Assembly (NCBI RefSeq): GCF_013618635.1
Contig: NZ_JABLSJ010000002.1
Coordinates: 248,001 to 312,000 of the forward strand
Length of the DNA: 64,000 nt
Direction of reading: 5' to 3'
DNA from: Thalassobacillus sp. CUG 92003
GTDB lineage: Bacteria > Bacillota > Bacilli > Bacillales > Halobacillaceae
Shown here: piece after piece, positions 34,714 through 42,902 of the stretch
How the letters are laid out: each line of letters starts with the position of its first letter
How positions within the stretch are numbered: the first letter of the stretch is position 1
Notes under the pieces: generated by a model
Seen by the model: only the letters and a program-made list of their open reading frames with translations
What the model was told of the DNA's origin: nothing
Database searches by the model: none
Made by a program: the position numbers and the translations under genes

Positions 34714-34893
34714 CTATCAGCCGCACGCGTGGATATCAGTCCAATGTCTTGAGATATCGGTCCAAATTCCGCAATATCGGTCGCGCGCCAGAATATCAGA
34801 CTAAAATCAGATATATCGATCAAACGCCTGAAGATATCGGTCCAAAACAACTATATCGGTCGCACCGCCAAAGATATCAGTCCAAGCAAGAAG
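34714..34893. repeat. Degenerate ~20-bp array B (core ATATCGGTC)
   Basis: Nine units start at 34714, 34733, 34754, 34774, 34793, 34813, 34834, 34853 and 34874, with steps of 19-21 bases. Each unit has a core close to ATATCGGTCC or ATATCAGTCC followed by about 11 variable bases. It lies between the convergent aconitase and mhqO genes. Frames across it on both strands are open but have no ribosome site. Confidence 0.85.
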
Positions 34894-34920
34894 TGGAGCG
34901 GCAGAATATCTGCCGCTCCA
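34894..34920. terminator. mhqO terminator-like palindrome
   Basis: TGGAGCGGCAGA and its exact complement with a 3-base loop, 18 bases beyond the mhqO stop codon; only a short U-rich tail. Confidence 0.65.
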
Positions 34921-34937
34921 CCAAACGAAGTCCTCAT

Positions 34938-35894
34938 TTACGTTTTCAACGGGTTCAAGCTTGCTTCAATTTGTTCACGCTTGTGTTCAAGGAACGGAGG
35001 GAGAGCAAGACTTTCACCTAAATGGTCGACGTTTTCATCTGTGGCGAATCCAGGGCCGTCTGTAGCAAGCTCAAACAGTATGCCATTAGGTTCGCGGAAG
35101 TATAATGATTTGAAGTAGAAGCGATCGACAAGTCCGGAATTCGGGATGCGTGCCTGTTTCATACGCTTTTCCCATTCGGCCAGTTCATGTTCATCCTCGA
35201 CTCGGAAGGCCACGTGGTGGACACTGCCACGGCCGGGGCGTTCTTGTGATTGGCCTGCTTGTTCTTCGACATGCACTTCCGCACCTGTGCCTCCGGCTCC
35301 TGTGGAAAATACATGTATGTCGCCGTCGTTTCCTTGATAATGTCCCGATTTTTCAAAGCCTAAGAAGTCGGTCAACACGGTTTGAGTAGGATTCAGCTCA
35401 GCGACTGTCAACCTTATAGGGCCGAGGCCGCGTATGCCTTGATTTTGAGGAACGGGGCTGCGATCCCATGGTGTGCCTGATTCGACGCCATTGTTATGCT
35501 CATCTGAGACGAGCATTAAGCGCTGGCCTTCAGGATCTTGAAAGGCGAGCGTCTGACGGCCAAAACGTTCCTGAATCGCTTCATGTTCGACATCAAACTG
35601 TTCAAATCTTTCTTTCCAGTATTGCAGGGCGCTGTCATTTGCCACGCGTAAGGACGTTGTGGAAATGCTTTGATTTCCGCTATACGTATTGCCGGCGTTG
35701 GGGATTTCGAAAAACGTCAGGTCGGTACCTGGATTGCCGACTTCGTCTGCGTAAAACAGGTGGTACATGGAATGGGCATCCTGATTGACCGTTTTTTTAA
35801 CGAGCCGCATGCCAAGTACGTGCGTATAGAATTCATAGTTCTTTGCTGCATTGGCGGTAATAGCAGAAACGTGGTGAATACCTTTAAGTTTCAT
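34938..35894 (-). CDS. mhqO: Ring-cleaving dioxygenase, VOC family
   Basis: 318 residues with two vicinal-oxygen-chelate modules. LKGIHHVSAITANA supplies the first metal His, VHHVAFRV the second, and NGILFELATD the metal-binding Glu. This is the MhqA/MhqE/MhqO group of Bacillus, induced by quinones and thought to open hydroquinone rings. It follows the DoxX gene by 24 bases in a leftward operon, the same MhqO-MhqP pairing as in B. subtilis but in inverted order and without the nitroreductase. An MhqR-type operator lies upstream of the operon. Confidence 0.85.
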   Translation of the reverse strand: MKLKGIHHVSAITANAAKNYEFYTHVLGMRLVKKTVNQDAHSMYHLFYADEVGNPGTDLTFFEIPNAGNTYSGNQSISTTSLRVANDSALQYWKERFEQFDVEHEAIQERFGRQTLAFQDPEGQRLMLVSDEHNNGVESGTPWDRSPVPQNQGIRGLGPIRLTVAELNPTQTVLTDFLGFEKSGHYQGNDGDIHVFSTGAGGTGAEVHVEEQAGQSQERPGRGSVHHVAFRVEDEHELAEWEKRMKQARIPNSGLVDRFYFKSLYFREPNGILFELATDGPGFATDENVDHLGESLALPPFLEHKREQIEASLNPLKT

Positions 35895-35918
35895 ATCAAA
35901 CTCCTCCTCAGATTGTTC

Positions 35919-36317
35919 TTAAAAGATCAGATAATCTAAAGCAAACTTGCCTGGTCCGGTAAGTGCAATGCCGACTGCAACCACGATCAATACGGCGTTA
36001 TACTCGTAACCGCTTTGTGTAGACCAGAAACCATTCTGGCCATGGACTTTCACGATAGCGACGATCATGGTAACAACGATTAATAATGCTGCAAGCGGGG
36101 TGAGAAAACCTGCTGCGAAAAACAATCCACCTATGATTTCAGATAACCCCGCAACGAGGGCCATCGCTTTTCCAGGTTTTATATTAAGGGATTCAAAAAA
36201 TCCTCCAGTACTTTGTAAGCCATGGCCGCCAAACATACCAAACACTTTTTGTGCCCCGTGTCCAGCGAATGATAGGCCGACTAACAGCCGGATGAGTAAG
36301 ATACCTAAGCTTTCCAT
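35919..36317 (-). CDS. mhqP: DoxX-family membrane protein
   Basis: 132 residues, four hydrophobic helices. LLVGLSFAGHGAQKVFG near residue 10 is the DoxX signature. It is the first gene of the mhq-type operon; MhqP is the B. subtilis counterpart. Its function is poorly defined but linked to quinone and thiol stress. AGGAGGT lies 8 bases before ATG 36317. That ribosome site can pair with ACCTCC in its own leader (36407-36412). Confidence 0.82.
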   Translation of the reverse strand: MESLGILLIRLLVGLSFAGHGAQKVFGMFGGHGLQSTGGFFESLNIKPGKAMALVAGLSEIIGGLFFAAGFLTPLAALLIVVTMIVAIVKVHGQNGFWSTQSGYEYNAVLIVVAVGIALTGPGKFALDYLIF

Positions 36318-36325
36318 ATTATATT

Positions 36326-36463
36326 ACCTCCTAAAACTGATGTAACTGTGAAGACTCTGTTACATTCGTGAGAGATTGCTTGAATCTCGCTTGTGCTCCT
36401 TATGCGGGAGGTGAAAAGCACACCATCTAGGAATCAAGTCTGCACCACTGATTAACAGAGTCT
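36326..36463 (-). ncRNA. Structured leader RNA upstream of mhqP, riboswitch-like
   Basis: On the minus strand AGACTCTGTTA (36463-36453) pairs perfectly with TAACAGAGTCT (36362-36352) to close an 89-base interior. Inside are TGTGCT/AGCACA and GAGATT/AATCTC hairpins. The 3' strand of the closing stem can instead pair downstream: ATGTAAC (36365-36359) with GTTACAT (36346-36340), so the two stems exclude each other. ACCTCC (36412-36407) is complementary to the mhqP ribosome site AGGAGGT. I recognise no known riboswitch class. The leader is about 175 bases long if transcription starts at the promoter at 36500-36528. Confidence 0.55.
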
Positions 36464-36481
36464 AAGATAAGAATAAAATAA

Positions 36482-36497
36482 ATCTTGATTTCAAGAT
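36482..36497. promoter_or_regulatory. MhqR-type operator
   Basis: ATCTTGATTTCAAGAT is a 16-base near-perfect palindrome just downstream of the promoter -10 box, resembling the ATCTCGAATTCGAGAT-type sites of the quinone-sensing repressor MhqR. No mhqR gene is in the window. Confidence 0.6.
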
Positions 36498-36499
36498 AA

Positions 36500-36528
36500 A
36501 TGATAAATCGTATTGTCTTGTTTGTCAA
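36500..36528 (-). promoter_or_regulatory. Sigma-A promoter of the mhqP-mhqO operon
   Basis: TTGACA (36528-36523) and TATCAT (36505-36500) on the minus strand, spacing exactly 17. The operator overlaps the expected transcription start. Confidence 0.75.
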
Positions 36529-36554
36529 CAAATCGAACATGATGGGGCTTCGAC

Positions 36555-36588
36555 TTAAAAATCCCTGCCGTTCATCTGAACGGCAGGG
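36555..36588 (-). terminator. Terminator of the betaine aldehyde dehydrogenase gene
   Basis: CCCTGCCGTTC/GAACGGCAGGG followed on the minus strand by ATTTTTAAG, about 90 bases past the stop codon. Confidence 0.8.
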
Positions 36589-36680
36589 AAGACCTCAATG
36601 ATATTGATTTTGGTATTCGTTGATGCACCGTTGTAACGACTTTTTTGTTCAAGGCTTTTTAAAAAGTGGCCAATTAAAGT

Positions 36681-38156
36681 CTATTTGAACCAGTGAATCG
36701 GTTCAGGGTTCTTATTGCGGAAAATGTGTTTCGTTTCGGTGTATTCTTCAAAGCCAGGGCGGCCTAATTCGCGACCGATTCCAGACTGCTTGTATCCACC
36801 CCAGGGGGCTTGGGCAAAGTAGGGATGGAAGTCGTTGATCCAAACAGTGCCAAGGCGAAGTTTAGATGCTACGAATTCGGCTTTTTCAAGGTCTGTTGAC
36901 CAAACAGCGCCTGATAGACCATAAATAGTGTCGTTAGCAAGTGAAACGGCCTCCTCTTTACTGGTGAACTTTTCAATCGTTAAAACAGGGCCAAATACTT
37001 CTTCTTGAACAATCTTCATGTCGGACGAGCATTCCGTGAAGATGGTCGGCAGATAGAAGAACCCATTTTGGAGTTCTGGATCATCAGGTCGTTTTCCGCC
37101 CAGAATAAGATGGGCTCCTTCTTCTTTGCCGATTTCAACGTAATGTTCTACTTTGGCGCGATGTTCTTCTGAAATAAGCGGGCCGCTTTGCGTTTCGTTG
37201 TCAAAACCGCTGCCAAGTGTAATACGGCTAGCACGTGTGGCAAGCTCTTCTACAAATTGATCGTGAATCGATTCTTCTACGAGAAGGCGTGCGCCAGCTG
37301 AGCAGACCTGACCAGCATGGAAAAAGACGGCATTCAACGCCTGGTCGACAGCAGTTTCAAAGTCGGCATCCGCAAAGACGAGATTAGGATTTTTACCTCC
37401 CAATTCTAAGGCAATGTTTTTAACATTGACACTTGCGGCTTGCATGATTTTTTTACCTGTTTCGATGCCGCCTGTGAATGAAATAAGGTCGACATTTTCG
37501 TTGTTGGCCAGTTCCGCCCCTGTGTTATGGCCAGGGCCGAGGACGAGGTTGGCCACACCGCTTGGTACGCCTGCTTGTTCCATCAGTTCGAACACTTTGA
37601 CGGTCGTCAGCGGTGTAATTTCACTAGGTTTAACGACAATTGTGTTTCCTGCTGCCAGGGCTGGTGCTATTTTCCAGGCAGCTTGCAGCAAGGGATAGTT
37701 CCACGGCGTAATTTGACCGCAGACCCCTACCGGCTCGCGAACGACCTTGCTTTCTGAATCGGGCATAGGGGAGGAGATGATCTCTCCGCCTTCTTTATCA
37801 GCAAGTCCAGCAAAATATAGGAAGACATTAGCGATGTCGTCCATGTCCGCTCGGCTTTCTTCTATTGTTTTGCCGGAATCCAATGTTTCCAGTCGAGCCA
37901 GTTCTTCGTTATTTTCTCTAATTAAATGGGCAATCTGATAGACGATTTCGCCCCGTTCGTTTGCAGGGAGGTTCGCCCAATCACCTTGATCGAATGCTGT
38001 TCGGGAAGCTTGGATGGCTTCCTTGGCATCACGCTCATCTCCTTCAGCTGCTTTTGCGACAATCTCCTGATTGTAAGGATTAATGATGTCGCGGGTGTTT
38101 TTTGAAAGGGCATCAACCCATTTGCCGTTAATGTACATGTGCTGTTGTTGTTCCAC
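36681..38156 (-). CDS. gbsA: Betaine-aldehyde dehydrogenase
   Basis: 491 residues from GTG 38156 (AAAGGAG, 8-base gap), matching the 490-residue GbsA; a longer frame to 38237 has no ribosome site. NAD-dependent aldehyde dehydrogenase with PWNYPLLQAAWK, FTGGIETGK, the general-base Glu in LELGGKNP and catalytic Cys in GQVCSAG. It oxidises betaine aldehyde to glycine betaine. It is divergent from gbsR and the choline symporter gene. The usual partner gbsB (choline dehydrogenase) is not in the window, so choline oxidation must be encoded elsewhere. Confidence 0.9.
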   Translation of the reverse strand: MEQQQHMYINGKWVDALSKNTRDIINPYNQEIVAKAAEGDERDAKEAIQASRTAFDQGDWANLPANERGEIVYQIAHLIRENNEELARLETLDSGKTIEESRADMDDIANVFLYFAGLADKEGGEIISSPMPDSESKVVREPVGVCGQITPWNYPLLQAAWKIAPALAAGNTIVVKPSEITPLTTVKVFELMEQAGVPSGVANLVLGPGHNTGAELANNENVDLISFTGGIETGKKIMQAASVNVKNIALELGGKNPNLVFADADFETAVDQALNAVFFHAGQVCSAGARLLVEESIHDQFVEELATRASRITLGSGFDNETQSGPLISEEHRAKVEHYVEIGKEEGAHLILGGKRPDDPELQNGFFYLPTIFTECSSDMKIVQEEVFGPVLTIEKFTSKEEAVSLANDTIYGLSGAVWSTDLEKAEFVASKLRLGTVWINDFHPYFAQAPWGGYKQSGIGRELGRPGFEEYTETKHIFRNKNPEPIHWFK

Positions 38157-38206
38157 ACGCTTCACTCCTTTTGCGTATAAGTTTGTTAAATTTATTAAGA
38201 AAATAT

Positions 38207-38342
38207 TTAACGTTTTGAATAGTTTCAACCCTAACATGGTGATCTCATACTGTCAAAACGACAAAAAAACTGAATTCATGCTCAACCTATGGGCTGATGG
38301 GCAGGAAAAGGGATTAAAAAACTTAAACGTTTTGACAAGTTT
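38207..38342. promoter_or_regulatory. GbsR-type operator candidates in the divergent promoter region
   Basis: Three copies of a CGTTTTGA-type motif: AACGTTTTGAATAG (38209-38222), inverted TGTCAAAACGA (38251-38261) and AAACGTTTTGACAAG (38325-38339). They lie between gbsA and gbsR, where choline-responsive repression by GbsR is expected. Assignment to GbsR is inference from position. Confidence 0.45.
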
Positions 38343-38409
38343 TTATTTTTCGTTAAGATAAGTTTGTAAAGAAAAAATTTAATAAACTTAATTGCGTAGG
38401 AGGTTGTAA

Positions 38410-38961
38410 ATGTCGAACGACTATCAAGAACAAGCCCGGGCTTCCATTGAAGAAGCAAAAGGGTTGGTTGTGGATTCAATTGCTGAAACAATTGATCTCT
38501 ATGGTGTCACACGCAGTGCGGGAACATTGTATGGCACCATGTATTTCGAAGAGGACATGACACTCGATGAGATGCGCGAAAAACTCGGGATGAGTAAACC
38601 GAGTATGAGCACGGGTGTTAAAAAGCTTCAAGATTATAACATCGTGAAGCAAACCTTCCGCAAAGGAACACGCAAACAGACCTTTGTGGCTGAAAAGGAT
38701 TTCTTTCAGTTTTTCGCTAACTTTTTTGCGAAAAAGTGGATGAGAGAGGCAAAAATTAATTTGGATGCGATCAAACGCGCTCAACGGGAGTTGGATGAGG
38801 TGCTGGAATCTGATCAACTCGATCATGAGCTCAGAGAAGAAGCCGCTGCCATCTATAATCAAATGGAAGCGTCAAAACCTTACTATCAATGGCTGCAAAA
38901 ACTTGTTGCCTCGCTTGAAAGCGGAGAACTATTCGAGCTTCTCCCTTTAGATGAAGACTAA
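38410..38961 (+). CDS. gbsR: GbsR-type choline-responsive transcriptional repressor
   Basis: 183 residues. MarR-like winged helix: LDEMREKLGMSKPSMSTGVKKLQDYNIV, followed by a helical dimerisation region. It matches GbsR, which in B. subtilis represses gbsAB and opuB and is released by choline. AGGAGG lies 6 bases before ATG 38410. Its location between gbsA (divergent) and a choline transporter gene (same direction, 117-base gap) supports the assignment. Confidence 0.88.
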   Translation: MSNDYQEQARASIEEAKGLVVDSIAETIDLYGVTRSAGTLYGTMYFEEDMTLDEMREKLGMSKPSMSTGVKKLQDYNIVKQTFRKGTRKQTFVAEKDFFQFFANFFAKKWMREAKINLDAIKRAQRELDEVLESDQLDHELREEAAAIYNQMEASKPYYQWLQKLVASLESGELFELLPLDED

Positions 38962-39078
38962 AAGACAATACGGCTCTCTTAGGATAACATAGCGTTATTT
39001 AAGGGAGGCGTACGCTCAGCATAAGTTACTGAATATTCATAATAATCTGTCTACTAATAGAATTTAGGAGTGATGCAA

Positions 39079-40734
39079 GTGCTAGAAAATTCAAATGAAC
39101 ACAAGTCATTTTGGGCGAAAAACGCCCCCATGCTATTAATTGGATTGCTATTGGCGATCGCCGTCGTCTATATCGGGATGACCAATGAAAACATCCATTG
39201 GGGCGGCTTTATAGCTATGATTGTATTTTATGCCCTCGTTTACTATATAGGAGCCGTCCTCGCTACAAAAAACTCCAACACCCTTTCTGATATGATGGTC
39301 GCAAAACGGAGCCTTCCTTTAGGCATTGCGATGTTCACGATGGCTGCCACGTGGGTAGGTGGCGGTTACGTCAACGGAACTGCTGAATTCACTTATAGTG
39401 ATGGGCTTGTTTGGGCCCAAGCGCCGTGGGGTTATGCATTAAGTTTAATAATTGGTGGTATTTTTTACGCTCGTAAAATGCGTCGTTATGAATTTATGAC
39501 AATCATCGATCCGCTTGAACAGCGCTTTGGCAAACGTATGGCAGGTGTTCTCTATATCCCTGCTTTGCTTGGGGAGATGTTTTGGAGTGCAGCTATCCTC
39601 ACAGCTCTTGGTACAACGTTTGGTACGATTCTAAACATCGATTTCACGACATCGATTATTTTATCCGGCATCATTGCGATCGCGTATACGGTGCTTGGCG
39701 GTATGTGGGCTGTTGCTTACACCGATCTATTCCAAATGGCTATTCTGTTAATCGGTCTCTTCCTCGTTGTCCCATTTGCCTTAAATCATGTCGGAGGGAT
39801 TGATTCAGCCTGGGGGAATTACTCCGCTGAGCTAGGTTCTTATGCTCAATTGATTCCGCCGTTAAATGGCTGGCAGGACCCTGCGTGGGGCAATTGGTAC
39901 TGGAATTGGATCGACTATGCCTTGCTGCTGGTATTCGGCGGTATCGCGTGGCAAGTCTATTTCCAGCGTGTCCTATCCGCTAAAAATGAAAAAACAGCGA
40001 TGTGGCTATCGATAACTGCCGGTTTCATTTGCATTATAGCGGCGATTCCCGCTGTGTTGATTGGAATGGTAGGTTTCAATATTGATTGGGCCGGTATGGG
40101 GCTTCCGGATCCGGAAAATGCTTCCGTGATTCTTCCGCACGTCTTACGGTATTTAACGCCTGAACTGGTTGCTTCAGTTGGACTGGGGGCGCTGGCAGCT
40201 GCCGTCATGTCCTCCATGGACTCATCTATTCTCTCTGCTTCGTCTATGGCTTCCTGGAATATTTATCGCCCGTTGATCAATCCTGAAGCCAGCCAGGACA
40301 AACTGAAAAAAGTCATCAAACGGACGATCATTATCATTGGTGTGGGTGCCATGATCATTGCTTTAAACGTCCAGAGTGTTTATACACTTTGGTATCTGGC
40401 ATCCGATTTGGTTTACACAATCCTTTTCCCGCAATTGACAATGGCTTTATTTTATAAAAATGCCAATATTTACGGTTCGATTGCAGGGTTTGCCGTCGCC
40501 TTATTCTTAAGGATAGGAGGCGGAGAACCAGCACTAGGATTGCCTGCTTTCCTTCCTTACCCAATGATTTCAGAAGGTGGCATCGTGTTATTCCCTTTCA
40601 GAACGCTCGCTTGTGTCGCGGCGTTTGTCTTCATCTTCATTGTGTCTGAACTGACGAAGAAAAAGGCCAAGCCGCAACCCTTACAACTTCCAGCTCATAA
40701 GCAGACTGGAAACGAGGGAAATGTAACTTCATAA
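39079..40734 (+). CDS. Sodium/choline symporter, SSS family (CHT/SLC5A7-like)
   Basis: 551 residues with about 13 transmembrane helices. ATWVGGGYVNGTAEF near residue 95 and WQVYFQRVLSAK are characteristic of the high-affinity choline transporter group related to animal CHT1. I favour GTG 39079, 8 bases from AGGAG; the ATG at 39073 is only 2 bases from it. It follows gbsR and should supply choline for glycine betaine synthesis. The choline assignment rests on similarity and context. The C-terminal tail is polar with Pro and Lys. Confidence 0.8.
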   Translation: MLENSNEHKSFWAKNAPMLLIGLLLAIAVVYIGMTNENIHWGGFIAMIVFYALVYYIGAVLATKNSNTLSDMMVAKRSLPLGIAMFTMAATWVGGGYVNGTAEFTYSDGLVWAQAPWGYALSLIIGGIFYARKMRRYEFMTIIDPLEQRFGKRMAGVLYIPALLGEMFWSAAILTALGTTFGTILNIDFTTSIILSGIIAIAYTVLGGMWAVAYTDLFQMAILLIGLFLVVPFALNHVGGIDSAWGNYSAELGSYAQLIPPLNGWQDPAWGNWYWNWIDYALLLVFGGIAWQVYFQRVLSAKNEKTAMWLSITAGFICIIAAIPAVLIGMVGFNIDWAGMGLPDPENASVILPHVLRYLTPELVASVGLGALAAAVMSSMDSSILSASSMASWNIYRPLINPEASQDKLKKVIKRTIIIIGVGAMIIALNVQSVYTLWYLASDLVYTILFPQLTMALFYKNANIYGSIAGFAVALFLRIGGGEPALGLPAFLPYPMISEGGIVLFPFRTLACVAAFVFIFIVSELTKKKAKPQPLQLPAHKQTGNEGNVTS

Positions 40735-40748
40735 GCTAATAAATGAAC

Positions 40749-40775
40749 AGACCTCAGGGCCACGCCCTGGGGTCT
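40749..40775. terminator. Terminator of the choline symporter gene
   Basis: AGACCTCAGGGC pairs with GCCCTGGGGTCT with a 3-base loop, then ATATTTGTTT. It touches the end of the convergent yqjF-like gene. Confidence 0.75.
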
Positions 40776-41478
40776 ATATTTGTTTGGTCAGGGGAAATGA
40801 GTGTGCGTGCTGATGGTCACTGTAATAGGCAATCGGCTGTTTTGAGAAAATGGCGTCTGGGAGCAGGTCTGACTTATAGAAGTGGTGGTCTATTCTTGCC
40901 TTTTGAAGCTTCCAACTTTGATGATAAATCGGTCCTTTATAGATCATCCGATCATGGGTGAGCCACAGGCAATACCGTTCGGTTAACCAGTAGATTAAAG
41001 ACCCTGGTTCTGCCTGAAGGGGAGGAGATACCACGGAATAATGAACGGCAAAATGATCGAGCCCTTTTGAACTCCGACTGACAAACCTATTGGAGAGGCC
41101 GTTTTGTTGGCTTCGTATCGAAGCTGAAAAGTAAGGCAGACCAAACATGGTATGGACAAAACGAGCCATAAGGGGGTGATTGGCATTGATTTTTAGAAAA
41201 TAGACCCCTTTTATTCCTTCATACGTGACGTAAGTGCGGATATTCAATTCATCGAACGCGTTGAATCCAGGGATGACAGGGCAACCTTTTATACGGGTGT
41301 TGCTCACATGAAAAGGAATGAGGCTGATCCAAGCTGTACCTTGGTACTCATCTAATGTAAAAGAAGGGGGGATTAATGGGAGGAGAATATCTCTCGGCAC
41401 CGGCCAATTCATAAACAATAGATCTGTCCAGTCTTGCTCCATAAACCATGTGCGAGAAAACCAGGAATAATCTGACAT
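40774..41478 (-). CDS. YqjF-like DUF2071 protein
   Basis: 234 residues. WTDLLFMNWPVPRDILLPLIPP near the N-terminus and ELNIRTYVTYEGIKGVYFLKINA are the signatures of DUF2071 (YqjF of B. subtilis). Soluble and of unknown function. It is convergent with the choline symporter gene and 68 bases downstream of the Sda-like ORF on the same strand. Confidence 0.85.
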   Translation of the reverse strand: MSDYSWFSRTWFMEQDWTDLLFMNWPVPRDILLPLIPPSFTLDEYQGTAWISLIPFHVSNTRIKGCPVIPGFNAFDELNIRTYVTYEGIKGVYFLKINANHPLMARFVHTMFGLPYFSASIRSQQNGLSNRFVSRSSKGLDHFAVHYSVVSPPLQAEPGSLIYWLTERYCLWLTHDRMIYKGPIYHQSWKLQKARIDHHFYKSDLLPDAIFSKQPIAYYSDHQHAHSFPLTKQI

Positions 41479-41545
41479 TTAACAAGACTCCCTTTTACCA
41501 TTTGGTTTTCCCAACTAAAAGCGAATCATGTATGTCGGTTGATTT

Positions 41546-41668
41546 TTATTTAACGGGTTGTTTAGGCTTAATCTGTAATTTGCGTTGCTGAAGTTCCTGC
41601 TTGAGTAAATCAATAAATTCGAGATCGACGTTTGATTTTAAGGCTAAATGATATGTTAACTTCAACAT
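41546..41668 (-). CDS. Sda-like checkpoint protein, 40 residues
   Basis: ATG at 41668 starts one base after the TGA of the upstream regulator gene (TGATATG), so translation is probably coupled; no separate ribosome site is visible. The product has the pattern of Sda, the inhibitor of sporulation kinases: a short helix (LTYHLALKSNVDL), then LEFIDLLKQELQQRKL, matching the dFIxLLxxEixRR helix. A basic Lys/Pro tail follows. The diagnostic double Arg is reduced to QR, so assignment is moderate. Confidence 0.5.
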   Translation of the reverse strand: MLKLTYHLALKSNVDLEFIDLLKQELQQRKLQIKPKQPVK

Positions 41669-41669
41669 A

Positions 41670-42233
41670 TCATTTGAGAGGTATCTCACGGCTAAGCACC
41701 CCTTTGTCATGTGTTAAGTTTGTGGAAGTTGTGGCAACACCGATGATATTTCCTTTGTGATTAAGGAGAGGACGTGCAAACACATAGTAATAAAGTTGCT
41801 CATCGGGCAAATCGAAGTGAATGTATTCTGTGAAGGTTTTCCCGGTCTTAATGACCTTATCTTTAAGTGATATAAGTGCATTTGTCCCATCACCGTTGTG
41901 AATATCATCGGGGCGCTTACCGATGATGGTTAAAGGGTTCAAACTTGAGTGAGGGTTATAAATCCACGTAAACCGCAAGTTTAAATCACAATGTGCCACT
42001 GTAATTGGGGATCCTTCTATTGCTGCCTGAAAGGGCTCACTGAGATGATCGGTGAAAAACAGTGATGGGTCGATGTTCAAAAATCGGGAGATTTGTTTGG
42101 CGACAGCCATGCTTGGGTTGCGTGTGTCGCTTTCGATTTGGGTGTAGTATGCGCGGTTGATGTGAGCTCCTCTCGCGACTTCTTCTTGAGTAAGGTTTAG
42201 TTCTTTTCTGATTTGGATTAACCATTCTCTCAT
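41670..42233 (-). CDS. XRE-family regulator with PAS-like sensor domain
   Basis: 187 residues. Residues 1-65 are an XRE helix-turn-helix (LNLTQEEVARGAHINRAYYTQIE). The rest resembles a PAS domain of the histidine-kinase type (ITVAHCDLNLRFTWIYNP, then IGKRPDDI and a final VATTSTNLT strand). It should bind DNA and respond to a small ligand or redox cue. It is translationally coupled to the Sda-like ORF, recalling regulator/antagonist pairs that tune entry into sporulation (inference). Confidence 0.72.
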   Translation of the reverse strand: MREWLIQIRKELNLTQEEVARGAHINRAYYTQIESDTRNPSMAVAKQISRFLNIDPSLFFTDHLSEPFQAAIEGSPITVAHCDLNLRFTWIYNPHSSLNPLTIIGKRPDDIHNGDGTNALISLKDKVIKTGKTFTEYIHFDLPDEQLYYYVFARPLLNHKGNIIGVATTSTNLTHDKGVLSREIPLK

Positions 42234-42444
42234 GATTGTTTGCCCCTCTCACGATAGCTGTCTGATATTTAATACTTATTCTTTGTCGAATTATGATTAC
42301 CTTGTGGCAGATTGCCACAAGAAGCACTTTTTTAGTTATATTTATCTATATCCGCATAATTAATTCATTAATCCAGGAAAAACGAAAAGCAAATAGGCTG
42401 ATAAATGGATTATTTTTCTAGTTATTTCCTTCGATAAATGAGGC

Positions 42445-42473
42445 ATGACAGACGTGCTGAGGTTTGATACGAT
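42445..42473 (+). promoter_or_regulatory. Promoter of the thi operon
   Basis: ATGACA and TACGAT with a 17-base spacer, ending 27 bases before the first TPP riboswitch. Confidence 0.6.
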
Positions 42474-42500
42474 GAAAGAAGCAGATTAAATTGAATATGA

Positions 42501-42596
42501 CTACTAGGGGTGCCCAGGAGTTTGGGCTGAGAGAGAAGCGCGATCAGGCTTTTCAACCCTTGACCTGATCTGGTTAGCACCAGCGGAGGAAAGTAG
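42501..42596 (+). ncRNA. TPP riboswitch 1
   Basis: Conserved parts are in order: GGGGTGCCC, GGGCTGAGAG, the ACCTGATCTGGTTAGCACCAGCGGAGG block and closing CTAC/GTAG. The region matches the THI element that binds thiamine pyrophosphate. A terminator follows at 42626-42658. Confidence 0.93.
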
Positions 42597-42625
42597 CGCG
42601 ACGCGTAACTCTACGTATATCATCA

Positions 42626-42658
42626 GCCAGGTCCTTACTTTGTTTGGAGCTGGTTTTT
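42626..42658 (+). terminator. Riboswitch-linked terminator after TPP aptamer 1
   Basis: CCAGGTCC and GGAGCTGG pair with one mismatch, followed by TTTTTG. It lies between the two aptamers, so aptamer 1 is likely a transcriptional switch. A strong AAAGGAGGGGAGG follows at about 42667 but leads to no good ORF. Confidence 0.7.
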
Positions 42659-42718
42659 GTTGTTGAAAGGAGGGGAGGATAGACGCATTCATTTTGATCT
42701 GCTTGATTAACGCGAAGC

Positions 42719-42806
42719 TGCTGGGGGCGCTGTTTTAAGCTGAGATAAGGAGAGATCCTTTGTCCCTTAGAACCTGATCTGGTTAGCACCTGCGAAGGGA
42801 AGCAGG
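42719..42806 (+). ncRNA. TPP riboswitch 2
   Basis: A second THI element: GCTGGGGGCGCTG, AAGCTGAGA, CCTTTGTCCCTTAGAACCTGATCTGG, TTAGCACCTGCGAAGGGAA, closed by CTGC/GCAG. No U-run hairpin follows; an extended GGATGA/TCATCC pairing is possible before the tenA ribosome site, so its mode of action is uncertain. Confidence 0.92.
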
Positions 42807-42902
42807 ATGATGCCATTAATACGACATGTATATTTGTCATCCCGACGTTTCCCTTCTGACTTTCACCTCTAGTGAAAGGAACCATAAGAAGGAGGCTATA
42901 TT

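Noticed and set aside
34551-35021. Open frames on both strands across array B
   Set aside because: The frames follow the repeat and terminator; units of 19-21 bases do not keep a reading frame constant and no start signal is present.
42667-42718. Short ORF between the two TPP riboswitches
   Set aside because: The AAAGGAGGGGAGG is strong, but only TTG or ATT starts with 8-14 codons are available; kept only as a remark.
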